DNA of 64,000 bases, from positions 4,030,001 to 4,094,000 of the forward strand of contig NZ_CP078079.1 of assembly GCF_020809045.1 (NCBI RefSeq). The letters run 5' to 3'. Under the pieces are notes generated by a model. That model searched no databases. It was not told where the DNA came from and saw only the letters and a list, made by a program, of their open reading frames with translations. This DNA comes from Pseudarthrobacter sp. L1SW. Its GTDB lineage: Bacteria > Actinomycetota > Actinomycetes > Actinomycetales > Micrococcaceae. Positions 31,541-39,945 of this stretch are shown in pieces (the stretch's first letter is position 1; the number at the start of each line of letters is the position of its first letter). Made by a program: the position numbers and the translations under genes.

Positions 31541-32533
31541 TCACTGGACGTCCCTCCAGGCCGGTTCTATGCCTGCCAAGGTTCCCGCACGTGGCGAAAC
31601 GTGAGACAGGTGCCGGCCGCGCAGGTAACCGGCCGCTGTGAAGGCCAGAACCGAAACCACGGCACCGGCCCGGCCGAGTCCTCCCGGATCTCCGCTTCTG
31701 CTCCACTCATAGAGTCCGGAAACAACGGCCCGCGGCAGGACCCTGCGCACATAGCGCCTTTCGGGTCCGAGCGCCCTCTTGTGGCCTACCACCTGGCTCA
31801 CCTGAGCCTTTGACAGGCCTTCAGACCACGACCGGGACAGCATGTAACGGAACGTGCCCCTGCTGGCCGGGACGTGATGGCGCACCACTGCTGCCGGTTC
31901 ATACACAATTCGGGAACCAGGCGAGCCCATCTTCGAGCGAATGCAGATCTCGGTCTCTTCGCATCCCAGGGGTACGGCACCCTGGCGGCCTAGGGCGTGG
32001 TTGAATCCCCCTACCTGACGGAGCACGTCAAGCCGGAAAGACATGTTTGCGCCGATGACGTTCCTGACCTCGCAAGCCACCCGTGGCATCCCCAGGTGGC
32101 TGCATCCAACGATCCAGTCCAGCTCCTCGCCGAAATAACCGGGGCGGCCGGCTTCCCAAATGGGCTCCACCCGGCCCCCGACGGCAAGGACGTCAGGATC
32201 GTCGTACAGGGCCAGCAAAAGCTCAAGCCAGTCCGGCGCCGCTTCGGCATCATCATCCAGGAAGGCGACAATATCCGTATCAGCCAAACCGACGCCAGTG
32301 TTGCGGGCCCCGGAGAGACCCTGCGGCCCCGAGTTCTGGACGACCGTGATGTCATCAACCACCACAAGAAGCCGTTCATAAAGATCAACGTTGTGGTCAA
32401 TTACCAGGAGAATCTCCTGCGGGCTGACGGTCTGTGCCCTGACTGATTCGATGACATCAAGCAGGTTCGCCCAGCGGTCCTCGGTATAAGTGCAGATGAC
32501 GACAGTAACGGTGGGCCTGGGAAAAGTCGTCAT
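31541..32533 (-). CDS. Family 2 glycosyltransferase (hopene/rhamnosyl-type)
   Basis: The ATG at 32533 follows the stop of the upstream glycosyltransferase with one base between. The 330-residue protein has a GT-A fold with VTVVICTYTEDR, the donor-site SGARNTG motif, DDD (VAFLDDDAEAAPDWL) and the acceptor-site CEETEICIR motif. A C-terminal region has basic and hydrophobic patches that may touch the membrane. It probably adds a sugar to a lipid-linked or protein acceptor. It is paired with 32535-33395. Confidence 0.8.
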   Translation of the reverse strand: MTTFPRPTVTVVICTYTEDRWANLLDVIESVRAQTVSPQEILLVIDHNVDLYERLLVVVDDITVVQNSGPQGLSGARNTGVGLADTDIVAFLDDDAEAAPDWLELLLALYDDPDVLAVGGRVEPIWEAGRPGYFGEELDWIVGCSHLGMPRVACEVRNVIGANMSFRLDVLRQVGGFNHALGRQGAVPLGCEETEICIRSKMGSPGSRIVYEPAAVVRHHVPASRGTFRYMLSRSWSEGLSKAQVSQVVGHKRALGPERRYVRRVLPRAVVSGLYEWSRSGDPGGLGRAGAVVSVLAFTAAGYLRGRHLSHVSPRAGTLAGIEPAWRDVQ

Positions 32534-32534
32534 C

Positions 32535-33395
32535 TCAGGCTGCTTCCCGCAAGGAAAGGAGGCTCTGGGGGTCGGCGGGCGTCCGGGGGAAACTAACGTT
32601 CGCGTACGCATATTTGACGCGTCGCAGAGCCTCAGGACGGGCGCCGGCCGTGGGCGCCTCCCACAAGACGCACTCGCGGGCCATTGTCCCCAACACGCGC
32701 CAGCCGTCCCGGAAGGTCTGCAGGTTCGAAGCCCCCGAGATGCGCTCCAGTTCTATACTCGGTACCTCTGCGATCCGGAGGCCCGCTTTGGCCGCCCTGA
32801 CGATCAACTCCGTCTCGATCTCAAACCCGTCGGATTCAAGCTGAAGGACTTCCAGGCATTCACGCCTGAAGGCAATGTAGCCGTAGCAGAGATCCGAATA
32901 ATTGCTGTGCAGCACCGCATTCGCCAAGGCCGTCAGTGCCCGGTTACCCGTGCGCCGCAGCCACGTAAGGTCTTCGGACCCGCCGCCGGTAACGTGCCGG
33001 GAACCTTTGACAAAGTCGTAGTCGTGCTGGAGGGGGGAAACAAACCAGCCGATTTCCTGGGGGTCCATGCTGCCGTCGGCATCGAGCATGACGATGATGT
33101 CGCCGGAGGCTGCAGCGAAACCTGATCGGAGGGCTACACCCTTTCCCTTGCGTTTTTCCTCCACGATCACGACATCCTTGCGGAGGGCCCGCGCAACTCC
33201 CACTGTGTTGTCCTGGGAGCGGCCATCTACGATCACTACCTCATCCACGTATGAGGGCATTCGGCGAAGTACCCAAGGCAGGTTCTTCGCCTCATTCAGT
33301 GTCGGGATTACTACGCTTACTGACGCTCTCACTATCGACAACGTTGGCTCGGAGAACGTATTCGGAAGCTGGGTGGAAATGGACAAATGCCTCAC
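32535..33395 (-). CDS. Family 2 glycosyltransferase (polyprenyl-phosphate sugar transferase-like)
   Basis: The product has about 286 residues with VSVVIPTLNEAKNL, VDEVVIVDGRSQDNT, LDADGSMDP as DXD motif, and RKGKGVALRSGF. This resembles dolichol/polyprenyl-phosphate mannose or glucose synthases. It has no C-terminal membrane helices. It may make the polyprenyl-phosphate sugar used by the GT-C protein. The start is uncertain: GTG at 33395 is used here, and GTG at 33332, closer to the fold, is possible. It is the first glycosyltransferase gene of the locus. Confidence 0.75.
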   Translation of the reverse strand: MRHLSISTQLPNTFSEPTLSIVRASVSVVIPTLNEAKNLPWVLRRMPSYVDEVVIVDGRSQDNTVGVARALRKDVVIVEEKRKGKGVALRSGFAAASGDIIVMLDADGSMDPQEIGWFVSPLQHDYDFVKGSRHVTGGGSEDLTWLRRTGNRALTALANAVLHSNYSDLCYGYIAFRRECLEVLQLESDGFEIETELIVRAAKAGLRIAEVPSIELERISGASNLQTFRDGWRVLGTMARECVLWEAPTAGARPEALRRVKYAYANVSFPRTPADPQSLLSLREAA

Positions 33396-33685
33396 CACTT
33401 CATGACATCGACGGAAATGGACAATGCCGCACTCAGCTTGATGCAAGTGCGCCACTAGTGCTCTATCCGGTCAAGGTCTTGTCTCTGGCCCCAGCCACTC
33501 ATCGGCCAATGACTCTGCCCGTGACGAAGAGCCTACTTTTGGTCCACCCCGGTATCACCAGTAGTGAGTACTCGCTTTTTATTGAGCCATTTCCATCCGG
33601 TCAGTAAGTAACGGGGTTACGGAATGGTGAATTCGTTAGGTATAGGGGTTAGCCATCCCGTGAATATCAATAGGTAGGGGGTTGG
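33396..33685. other. Gene-free AT-richer intergenic stretch
   Basis: This 290-bp gap separates the M18 peptidase stop and the glycosyltransferase start, both on the minus strand. It is clearly less GC-rich than its surroundings and contains no credible ORF. It must carry the promoter for the glycosyltransferase pair. A minus-strand TTGACC near 33470 is a candidate -35, but no good -10 follows. Confidence 0.4.
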
Positions 33686-35011
33686 TTACACAACCGTCCT
33701 GAAGAACAGCTCCGTCACCGCGGCAAGGCGCCAGGGATCCTCCACGCCGCACATCTCGCGGGCGGAGTGCATGGAGAGCAGCGGCACGCCAACGTCGACG
33801 GTCCGGATACCCAGCCGGGTGGCCGTCAACGGACCGATGGTGGAGCCGCAGGGGATCGCGTTGTTGGACACGAACTCCTGGTACGGAACCCCGGACTCAG
33901 CGCAGAGCCGCGCCCACAAAGCCGCCCCGGTCGCGTCCGTGGCGTAGCGCTGGTTGGCATTGATCTTCAAAAGCGGGCCGCCGTTGAGCACCGGGTGGTT
34001 GGCGGGATCGTGCCGCTCCGCGTAGTTGGGGTGCACGGCGTGCCCGGCATCGGCAGACACACAGAACGACGACGCCAGCGCCTGCCGCCGCTGGCTCACC
34101 GTGGCGCCGAGGCCGTCGGAGATGCGCACCAGCACATCCTCGAGGATGGGTCCGCAGGCACCCGAGCGCGAGTTAGAGCCGATCTCCTCGTGGTCGAATG
34201 CCGCCAGGACGGCGATGGGCATGCCGGCGCCGCCGGCGCCACCAACACCGCGGCCGGGAGCGGAGGCATGTGCGATCAGCGCCGCCAGCCCCGCGTGCGT
34301 GGATGAAAGGTTGTCCAGGCGCCCGGAGGCGAAGAACTCACTGTTCCCCCCGAAAACCGAAGGCGCCTGCGTGTCCGCAATAACGACGTCGTACCCGCCA
34401 ATCTTGGCGGGATCCACGGAGGTGCCGGAAACGTGCGACGCCAGCACCGCCAACAGATCGAAGTCCGCAGCATTCCCCAGTCCCCACACGGGATTCATGT
34501 GGCGCTGCTTGTCCAGGGTGAGCCCGTCGTTGACGGCCCGGTCCAGGTGGATGGCCAGCTGGGGGAACCGGAGCATGGGTCCGGTGGCGGCCAGGTGCTC
34601 GGTGCCGTCCAGCATCACCAGGCGGCCGGCGAGCTGCAGTTCACGGTCAAGCCACGAGTTCAGCAGCGGTCCGCCGTACACCTCAACGCCGGCCTGCAGC
34701 CACCCGTGGGCGCCGGTAGTGGCCTTGGGCTTGAGCTTGAAGGTGGGCGAATCTGTGTGCGCGCCCAGGATATTGAACCCGGTGGCGGGGCCTGCACCTT
34801 CCGGCACAACCCAGGCGATCAGCGCGCCGTCCCGGATCACAAAGTACGAACCGCCACCGCCCTCCCAGGGCTGCAGTTCGTCCACGCGGACGAAGCCGGC
34901 TTCCTCCAGCCGGCGGCCTGCCTCGTGCACGGCGTGAAAGCTCGACGGCGACGCGCTGACAAAGGCGCCAAGGTCCTGGATGTGGTCTGCGGCGGAGGAA
35001 AGAGAAGGCAT
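33686..35011 (-). CDS. M18 family aminopeptidase (aspartyl aminopeptidase-like)
   Basis: The 441-residue protein matches M18 zinc aminopeptidases in length and motifs. The metal- and active-site segments are GAHTDSP, a GNSEFFASGRLDN region, AAFDHEEIGSNSRSGA with the catalytic Glu-Glu pair, and SMHSAREMCG with the C-terminal His. It removes N-terminal (often acidic) residues from peptides in the cytoplasm. It has no signal peptide and is flanked by the ABC-2 operon upstream. Confidence 0.92.
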   Translation of the reverse strand: MPSLSSAADHIQDLGAFVSASPSSFHAVHEAGRRLEEAGFVRVDELQPWEGGGGSYFVIRDGALIAWVVPEGAGPATGFNILGAHTDSPTFKLKPKATTGAHGWLQAGVEVYGGPLLNSWLDRELQLAGRLVMLDGTEHLAATGPMLRFPQLAIHLDRAVNDGLTLDKQRHMNPVWGLGNAADFDLLAVLASHVSGTSVDPAKIGGYDVVIADTQAPSVFGGNSEFFASGRLDNLSSTHAGLAALIAHASAPGRGVGGAGGAGMPIAVLAAFDHEEIGSNSRSGACGPILEDVLVRISDGLGATVSQRRQALASSFCVSADAGHAVHPNYAERHDPANHPVLNGGPLLKINANQRYATDATGAALWARLCAESGVPYQEFVSNNAIPCGSTIGPLTATRLGIRTVDVGVPLLSMHSAREMCGVEDPWRLAAVTELFFRTVV

Positions 35012-35051
35012 GCCCCCGAGTCTAAATGGTGACGTTGAGGCCTGCCGTCCC

Positions 35052-35915
35052 CTAGACGTCGCGTCTCTTCAGCACGATCATCGCTGCCAAGAGGGGGACC
35101 ACCACCCACACGCCAAGCCAGGTGGCGGCCTGCCACACCTCCAGGGCACCATCGGCGGGTGCCGCCGCCACGATCCTCTCGAAGAGGTTCTCCGGCAGGT
35201 ACTTCCGCGCCTCTTCGAAGAACTCGCCCGGGATGAGCTGGAAGGCGATGGGGACCACGAAAAAGAGCCCCAACAGGGACATGATCCCCCCTGCGGAGTT
35301 GCGCAACAGCGTTCCCAAGGACATACCGATCGCCGCCACTGCCGCCACATACAGCCCGGTGACCCACAGGAGCCGCCGGGAGTGCTCGGACCCGAGGTCG
35401 ATGTCAAAGCCGTAGCTGTCCAGGATAGGGGTGGCCGCGATGTAGGCCAGGAAGGATGACACCACAGTCACAACGAAGGCACAGACCGTCACCACCAGCA
35501 GCTTGGCGATGAAGGCCGGGATGCGTTTGGGGACCGCCGTGAAGGTGGACCGTGCCATACCCGTGGTGAACTCGGAACTCATCAGCAGCACGGCCAGGGA
35601 GCCGATGATGAGCTGGGCGAAGGCGATGCCGGAGGTGGGGACCCCCGCCGTCAGGTCGGCACCCTGGGCGGCAAAGGCGGCGGCCGCCTGCGGGTCGGTC
35701 TTCGCTGCCTCGGAGAACTGCCCGATGCCCCACGCGTTCAGGGCTGCAAACCCCACCATCACCAGCACGGTGGATCCCACCAGGATCAGGGTGGAGAGCA
35801 GGGTCCTGAACTTGATGAACTCCGAGTTGAGGACGCGGAGGAAGCTGGGTCCGGGACCTACGTTGTTGTGCCGGCGGTTGTGCTGCCGGCCTGATTCAAG
35901 TGCTGCCGTGCTCAT
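35052..35915 (-). CDS. ABC-2 type transporter permease
   Basis: The 287-residue protein has six membrane segments. It starts with a cytoplasmic stretch (FLRVLNSEFIKFRTL) that couples to the ATPase, and it has an ABC-2 permease layout. It overlaps the ATP-binding gene by four bases (ATGA), so the two form one exporter. The substrate, often a drug or lipid, cannot be inferred. It would act with 35912-36859. Confidence 0.88.
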   Translation of the reverse strand: MSTAALESGRQHNRRHNNVGPGPSFLRVLNSEFIKFRTLLSTLILVGSTVLVMVGFAALNAWGIGQFSEAAKTDPQAAAAFAAQGADLTAGVPTSGIAFAQLIIGSLAVLLMSSEFTTGMARSTFTAVPKRIPAFIAKLLVVTVCAFVVTVVSSFLAYIAATPILDSYGFDIDLGSEHSRRLLWVTGLYVAAVAAIGMSLGTLLRNSAGGIMSLLGLFFVVPIAFQLIPGEFFEEARKYLPENLFERIVAAAPADGALEVWQAATWLGVWVVVPLLAAMIVLKRRDV

Positions 35916-36859
35916 TGCTTTCCTCCGGTCCGGGCGGGCGCCGCAACGCCGGTGGTGATGAGGGAGTGGTACTCCACTTCGTCCTTGGTCAGTTCCATGT
36001 ACGCTTCCTCGAGGCTCGCCTGCAGGGGCGTGAGCTCGTAGACCATGATCTGGTTGTCCAGGGCCGTCCTGGCAATCTGCCTGGGCGGCAGGCCCTTGAC
36101 CTCGAGGAGTTCGTGGTCCTGGAGTTCCACGGAGACGCCGTCGTCAGTGAGCAGGCGCATGAGCTGCTGCGGCTGGTCGGTGCGGACGCGGGCGCGTGAC
36201 TGGCCCTTGCCCGTGATGATCTCGCCAATGGGGGCATCGGCAATGATCCTCCCGCGGCCGATGACAATCAGGTGGTCGGCCGTCACCGCCATTTCACTCA
36301 TCAGGTGGCTGGACAGGAAAACCGTCCGCCCTTCGGACGCCAGGTACTTCACGAGGTTGCGGACCCAGACCACGCCCTCCGGGTCAAGGCCGTTCACCGG
36401 TTCGTCCAGGATGATGGTCTGTGGGTCCCCCAGCAGGGCCGCGGCGATGCCCAGCCGCTGCCCCATTCCGAGGGAGAACCCCTTCACCTTCTTTTTTGCT
36501 ACCTCGCCCAGGCCGGTCATCTCGATGACCTCCCGGACGCGCTTCCGCGGGATGCTGTGGGTGGCCGCCATGGCCAGGAGATGGTTGTAGGCGGTGCGGC
36601 CGGTGTGGACGGCCTTGGCGTCAAGGAGTGAGCCCACCTCGCGCAGCGGGGCGGCGTGCTGCGCGAACGGCACCCCGTTCACGGTCACGGAACCGGCCGT
36701 GGGCCGGTCCAGCCCCATGATCATCCTCATGGTGGTGGATTTGCCCGCGCCGTTTGGGCCCAGGAAACCGGTCACGCGGCCGGCCTGGACGGTGAAGCTG
36801 ACCTTGTCCACGGCGGTCTTATCGCCGTAGACCTTTGTCAGCCCTGTTGCCTCGATCAT
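35912..36859 (-). CDS. ABC transporter ATP-binding protein (drug-export type)
   Basis: The 315-residue protein has Walker A (GPNGAGKST), Q-loop, signature FSLGMGQRLG, Walker B (TIILDEPVNGLDPEG) and H-loop (LSSHLMSEM). A C-terminal extension of about 90 residues follows, typical of the DrrA/CcmA-type exporters. The start at 36859 has no strong ribosome binding site. It drives the ABC-2 permease encoded immediately downstream. Confidence 0.93.
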   Translation of the reverse strand: MIEATGLTKVYGDKTAVDKVSFTVQAGRVTGFLGPNGAGKSTTMRMIMGLDRPTAGSVTVNGVPFAQHAAPLREVGSLLDAKAVHTGRTAYNHLLAMAATHSIPRKRVREVIEMTGLGEVAKKKVKGFSLGMGQRLGIAAALLGDPQTIILDEPVNGLDPEGVVWVRNLVKYLASEGRTVFLSSHLMSEMAVTADHLIVIGRGRIIADAPIGEIITGKGQSRARVRTDQPQQLMRLLTDDGVSVELQDHELLEVKGLPPRQIARTALDNQIMVYELTPLQASLEEAYMELTKDEVEYHSLITTGVAAPARTGGKQ

Positions 36860-37014
36860 GAATGTTCCTTAGGACGGCAGCTGTGGACTGCGGGATGCGT
36901 TTCAGAAGACTGGTACGCACCACGCTACCGATGGCAGGGACGGTTTTCGCCGGTCTCAGGGATGATTCAGGGGCGGATCAGGGTAGTCCCGTTGATTGGC
37001 CGGTCCAGGGGCAG

Positions 37015-38511
37015 CTAGGGGTGGGGAGAGTAGTAGGCCAAAGCCCGGGGACGGACGGTGTACTCCGCGCTGAGGACCCCGGCCAGCGCCTCGCCGTCCA
37101 CTGCCAGGGCCATGGGTGACCCGCCGGCGTCGATGCGCACGCGTGCGCCCTCCGACAGGTGGGTGATCCGCGAGGTTGCCACGGTTCCGGTCAGCACTGC
37201 CCAGAGCAGCCGCAGCCGGGCAAAGGACTCGTCCGCCGTGATCATGCGGACGTCCAGCACGCCGTCGTCCATCACTGGCCGGAGCAGGGGTGCGTGGTCC
37301 CGCGGGTAGTACCGGCCCCGCCCAACGTAGGCGATCCACACTTTGTGCCGCCTTCCGTCGACGGCCAGGGTGGTGGGGGTGCCGGCGGCAAACGTGCGGA
37401 ACATCGCCACCACGCCGGCCAGCGGCTTGCCAAGGGCGGGCTGCAGCTGCTCCCGGCGGCGGACAAAGTTCGGGTACAGGCCCACGCTGGACGTGTTCAG
37501 CATCGTCAGCTGCGCCGTTTCCGGGTTGCCGGCCAGGCCGCGCTCAACCGTGACCATCCCGATGTCGGCCATGGCGGCCTCCCCCTTTGATGCGGCGGCG
37601 ACCGCCTCCTTGAGGCTCCCGGTCCCGGCGTCCCGGGCGAAGTGGTTCAGCGTCCCGCCCGGGAGGACCAGCAGCGGAAGGGATCTTTCCATGGCGGCGG
37701 CTGCCGCAGCTCCCACGGTCCCGTCCCCGCCCCACACACCGAGTGCGCGGGTCCCAGGGTAGTCCGCCGTCTTCCGGATTTCCTCGACCAGGTTCTCTTC
37801 CGGCTGGACCGTATTTATGTGCGCTTCGGGGAATACTTCCTGCAGGGCCGCGGCGGTCTCCTCGGTGAAGGATCCGCCAAGCGTGTTCACCACGATGCTC
37901 AATCCCTGGCCGCCCGGCAGTTCGGGCGCGTCGGCCCAGGTCCGTGCCACTTGCGGAAAGGCCGGGCGCACTGGCCACCAATGGCGCGTCACAAGGGCAG
38001 CGCCGGCACCCAGGGCCGAACCGAAAAGGACATCGGAGGGCCAGTGGGCTCCAGTGTGGATGCGTGAGTACGCCACACCCGCCGCCACGGGAGCAAGTGC
38101 GGCGCCAAGGGCGGGCCGGACCAGCCCTACTCCGACGGCGAACGCGACAGCCGACGCCGAATGGCCGGACGGCATGGACGAACTGGTGGGCTGGGGATGC
38201 ACGAACCGGAACACCGGCAGGTGTTCCGGCAGGGGCCGGGTGCGGGGGAGCAGGGTTTTGAAGATCCCGTTCGTGACGGCGGATGCAACCGCCTGGGCTA
38301 TGAGGCCATGCAGCGCCGCGCGGCGGGTCCGGCCAGGGAAGGCCGCCATCACCGCCGCGGCACCCATCCAGAGCTTGCCGTGGTTGGCGGAGGCGGACAG
38401 GCGGCGGAAGAAGTCGTCATGGTTTCCGCCGGGGAGGTCCGATACATGCCTTAGAAGGTATTTATCAATGCGGCTGATCCAACGATGGCTCCGGCGCCAT
38501 TTGCTCTGCAT
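37015..38511 (-). CDS. PAP2 phosphatase / diacylglycerol kinase-like fusion protein
   Basis: The 498-residue protein joins two lipid-phosphate domains. The N-terminal half (about 1-190) is a PAP2 phosphatase with K-TLLPRTRP, PSGHSAS and SRIHTGAHWPSDV motifs, which are the three conserved PAP2 boxes, plus membrane helices. The C-terminal half (about 205-498) is a DAGK/LCBK-type kinase with GGDGTV and GGTLNHFA. Such fusions are known in actinobacteria and could interconvert lipid phosphates. The membrane location follows from the PAP2 helices. No partner gene is evident. Confidence 0.88.
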   Translation of the reverse strand: MQSKWRRSHRWISRIDKYLLRHVSDLPGGNHDDFFRRLSASANHGKLWMGAAAVMAAFPGRTRRAALHGLIAQAVASAVTNGIFKTLLPRTRPLPEHLPVFRFVHPQPTSSSMPSGHSASAVAFAVGVGLVRPALGAALAPVAAGVAYSRIHTGAHWPSDVLFGSALGAGAALVTRHWWPVRPAFPQVARTWADAPELPGGQGLSIVVNTLGGSFTEETAAALQEVFPEAHINTVQPEENLVEEIRKTADYPGTRALGVWGGDGTVGAAAAAAMERSLPLLVLPGGTLNHFARDAGTGSLKEAVAAASKGEAAMADIGMVTVERGLAGNPETAQLTMLNTSSVGLYPNFVRRREQLQPALGKPLAGVVAMFRTFAAGTPTTLAVDGRRHKVWIAYVGRGRYYPRDHAPLLRPVMDDGVLDVRMITADESFARLRLLWAVLTGTVATSRITHLSEGARVRIDAGGSPMALAVDGEALAGVLSAEYTVRPRALAYYSPHP

Positions 38512-38568
38512 GCCCTCACCCTACCGCGCCCCTGCCTGCCGGTCGCCCCGGCGTACAGTGGCGCTTTG

Positions 38569-39762
38569 CTACTCCGCCTTGATTGGTTTGGCTGCCCCCG
38601 CCAGAAGCAGGGCAAGGACGATCGGCGCAAGAATGGCCAGGAGCGCCAGGTGGATTCCCGTGAGGTCGCCAAGGTATCCCAGCAGGGGAGGTCCTGCCAG
38701 GAACGAGATATACCCGAGGGTTGATACAACGGACACCCTGGCTGCTGCATGCTTTGGATCATCCGCGGCGGCGGACATCCCCATGGGGAAGGCCAGCGCG
38801 GCTCCAACGCCCCACAGTGCCGCACCCACGGCCGCAAGCCATACGTTTCCAGCAAGCACAAAGAGGCAGAGCCCCAGTGCTGCCGCGCCCATGCTGGCCC
38901 GCAGCACGGCGGTCCTCCCATATTTGTCGATGACCCGGCCGCCCGTGAACCGCATGGCGGTCATCGCGAGGACAAAGAGGGCAAACATCAAGGCACCCGT
39001 GGACTCGGACGTGCCCAGCCCATCCACGGAGGCTTTCGCAATCCAGTCATTGCCCGCGCCCTCCGTCAGCGTCGCCCCCAGGACCACTACGCCGATGAGC
39101 AGGGTCCGGCTGTCGCGCCAGGCTGACGGGCCCTTTGCCGGTTTCGGTTCGCCCTCCGGGATTGAGGTTGAAATGTGCGGAAGGAAGTAGCGCGGCGCCG
39201 TGAGCGTCACCAGTACCACGATGCCGGCGATGACCAGCAGATGCAGGGGCAGGCCGACGCCGAGGTTGGAAAGGCCGGCCCCGATCAGGGCACCCACAAA
39301 GGCACCACCGCTGAACGCCGCGTGGAACTGGGGCATGATGGTTCGCCGCATCTTGTGCTCGACGTCGGCGCCTTCAATGTTCTGGGACACGTCCCACAGG
39401 CCGATGGCTATGCCGAAGAAGAACAGGGCGATTGCCGTGCCGGGTACTGATGCCACAGAGAGCGAGGAGGCGATTCCCACGCCCGCAAGGGCAGCGAGGA
39501 GCCCGCCGAAGCGCACGGTGTTGGCGGTCCCGATTCTGCCCACCACCAGTCCGGCGGTGGGCAGTGCCAGCAGTGAACCTACGGCGGTGCACAGCAGCAG
39601 CGTGCCCATTTGCCCGGAGGTGATCGCCAGGATCTCCGTGACGGCAGGGATTCGGGCGGCCCAGCTGGCGAAAACCAGGCCGTTGATGCCAAAGACCACA
39701 AACGTGGCAGCCGCGGCCGCCCTAAGTCCGGCGTCCTGCGAGGTACGCGTATTGCTGCTCAT
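38569..39762 (-). CDS. MFS permease (YbjJ-like)
   Basis: The ATG at 39762 is chosen because the fold starts just after (MSSNTRTSQDAGLRAA, then FVVFGINGLVFASWAARIP). The 397-residue protein has twelve membrane helices and resembles YbjJ-like major facilitator permeases, whose substrates are usually unknown. The longer frame from 39897 overlaps the repeated operator-like sequence and is rejected. It is preceded by the 125-bp imperfect palindrome, which is likely its control region. Confidence 0.85.
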   Translation of the reverse strand: MSSNTRTSQDAGLRAAAAATFVVFGINGLVFASWAARIPAVTEILAITSGQMGTLLLCTAVGSLLALPTAGLVVGRIGTANTVRFGGLLAALAGVGIASSLSVASVPGTAIALFFFGIAIGLWDVSQNIEGADVEHKMRRTIMPQFHAAFSGGAFVGALIGAGLSNLGVGLPLHLLVIAGIVVLVTLTAPRYFLPHISTSIPEGEPKPAKGPSAWRDSRTLLIGVVVLGATLTEGAGNDWIAKASVDGLGTSESTGALMFALFVLAMTAMRFTGGRVIDKYGRTAVLRASMGAAALGLCLFVLAGNVWLAAVGAALWGVGAALAFPMGMSAAADDPKHAAARVSVVSTLGYISFLAGPPLLGYLGDLTGIHLALLAILAPIVLALLLAGAAKPIKAE

Positions 39763-39817
39763 ACAATCACTACTTCCAGGGAGAATTTGTCCAGTTGCGT
39801 GCGCTCTTCTGCCATCA

Positions 39818-39942
39818 GACGCTCTCTCACTTGATGCGCCTTTAGACCAAACGCTCCTGCAGTGGGTGAGAGACGGTTTGTCGAAAACCCACATCAACTG
39901 ATAGAGCGTTTTGGGAAAGGCAACATCAAAAGAGAGAGCGTC
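39818..39942. repeat. 125-bp imperfect palindrome made of four 19-bp elements upstream of the MFS gene
   Basis: Two plus-strand copies (39818-39836, 39850-39868) and two minus-strand copies (39892-39910, 39924-39942) of a GACGCTCTCTCACTTGATG-type element share the dyad centre at 39880. The elements within each half start 32 bp apart. The most degenerate copy (39850) matches its partner at 14 of 19 positions. The spacers are also partly symmetric (GCCTTT in both). It may be an operator array or a hairpin-forming element. Confidence 0.75.
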
Positions 39943-39945
39943 CGG

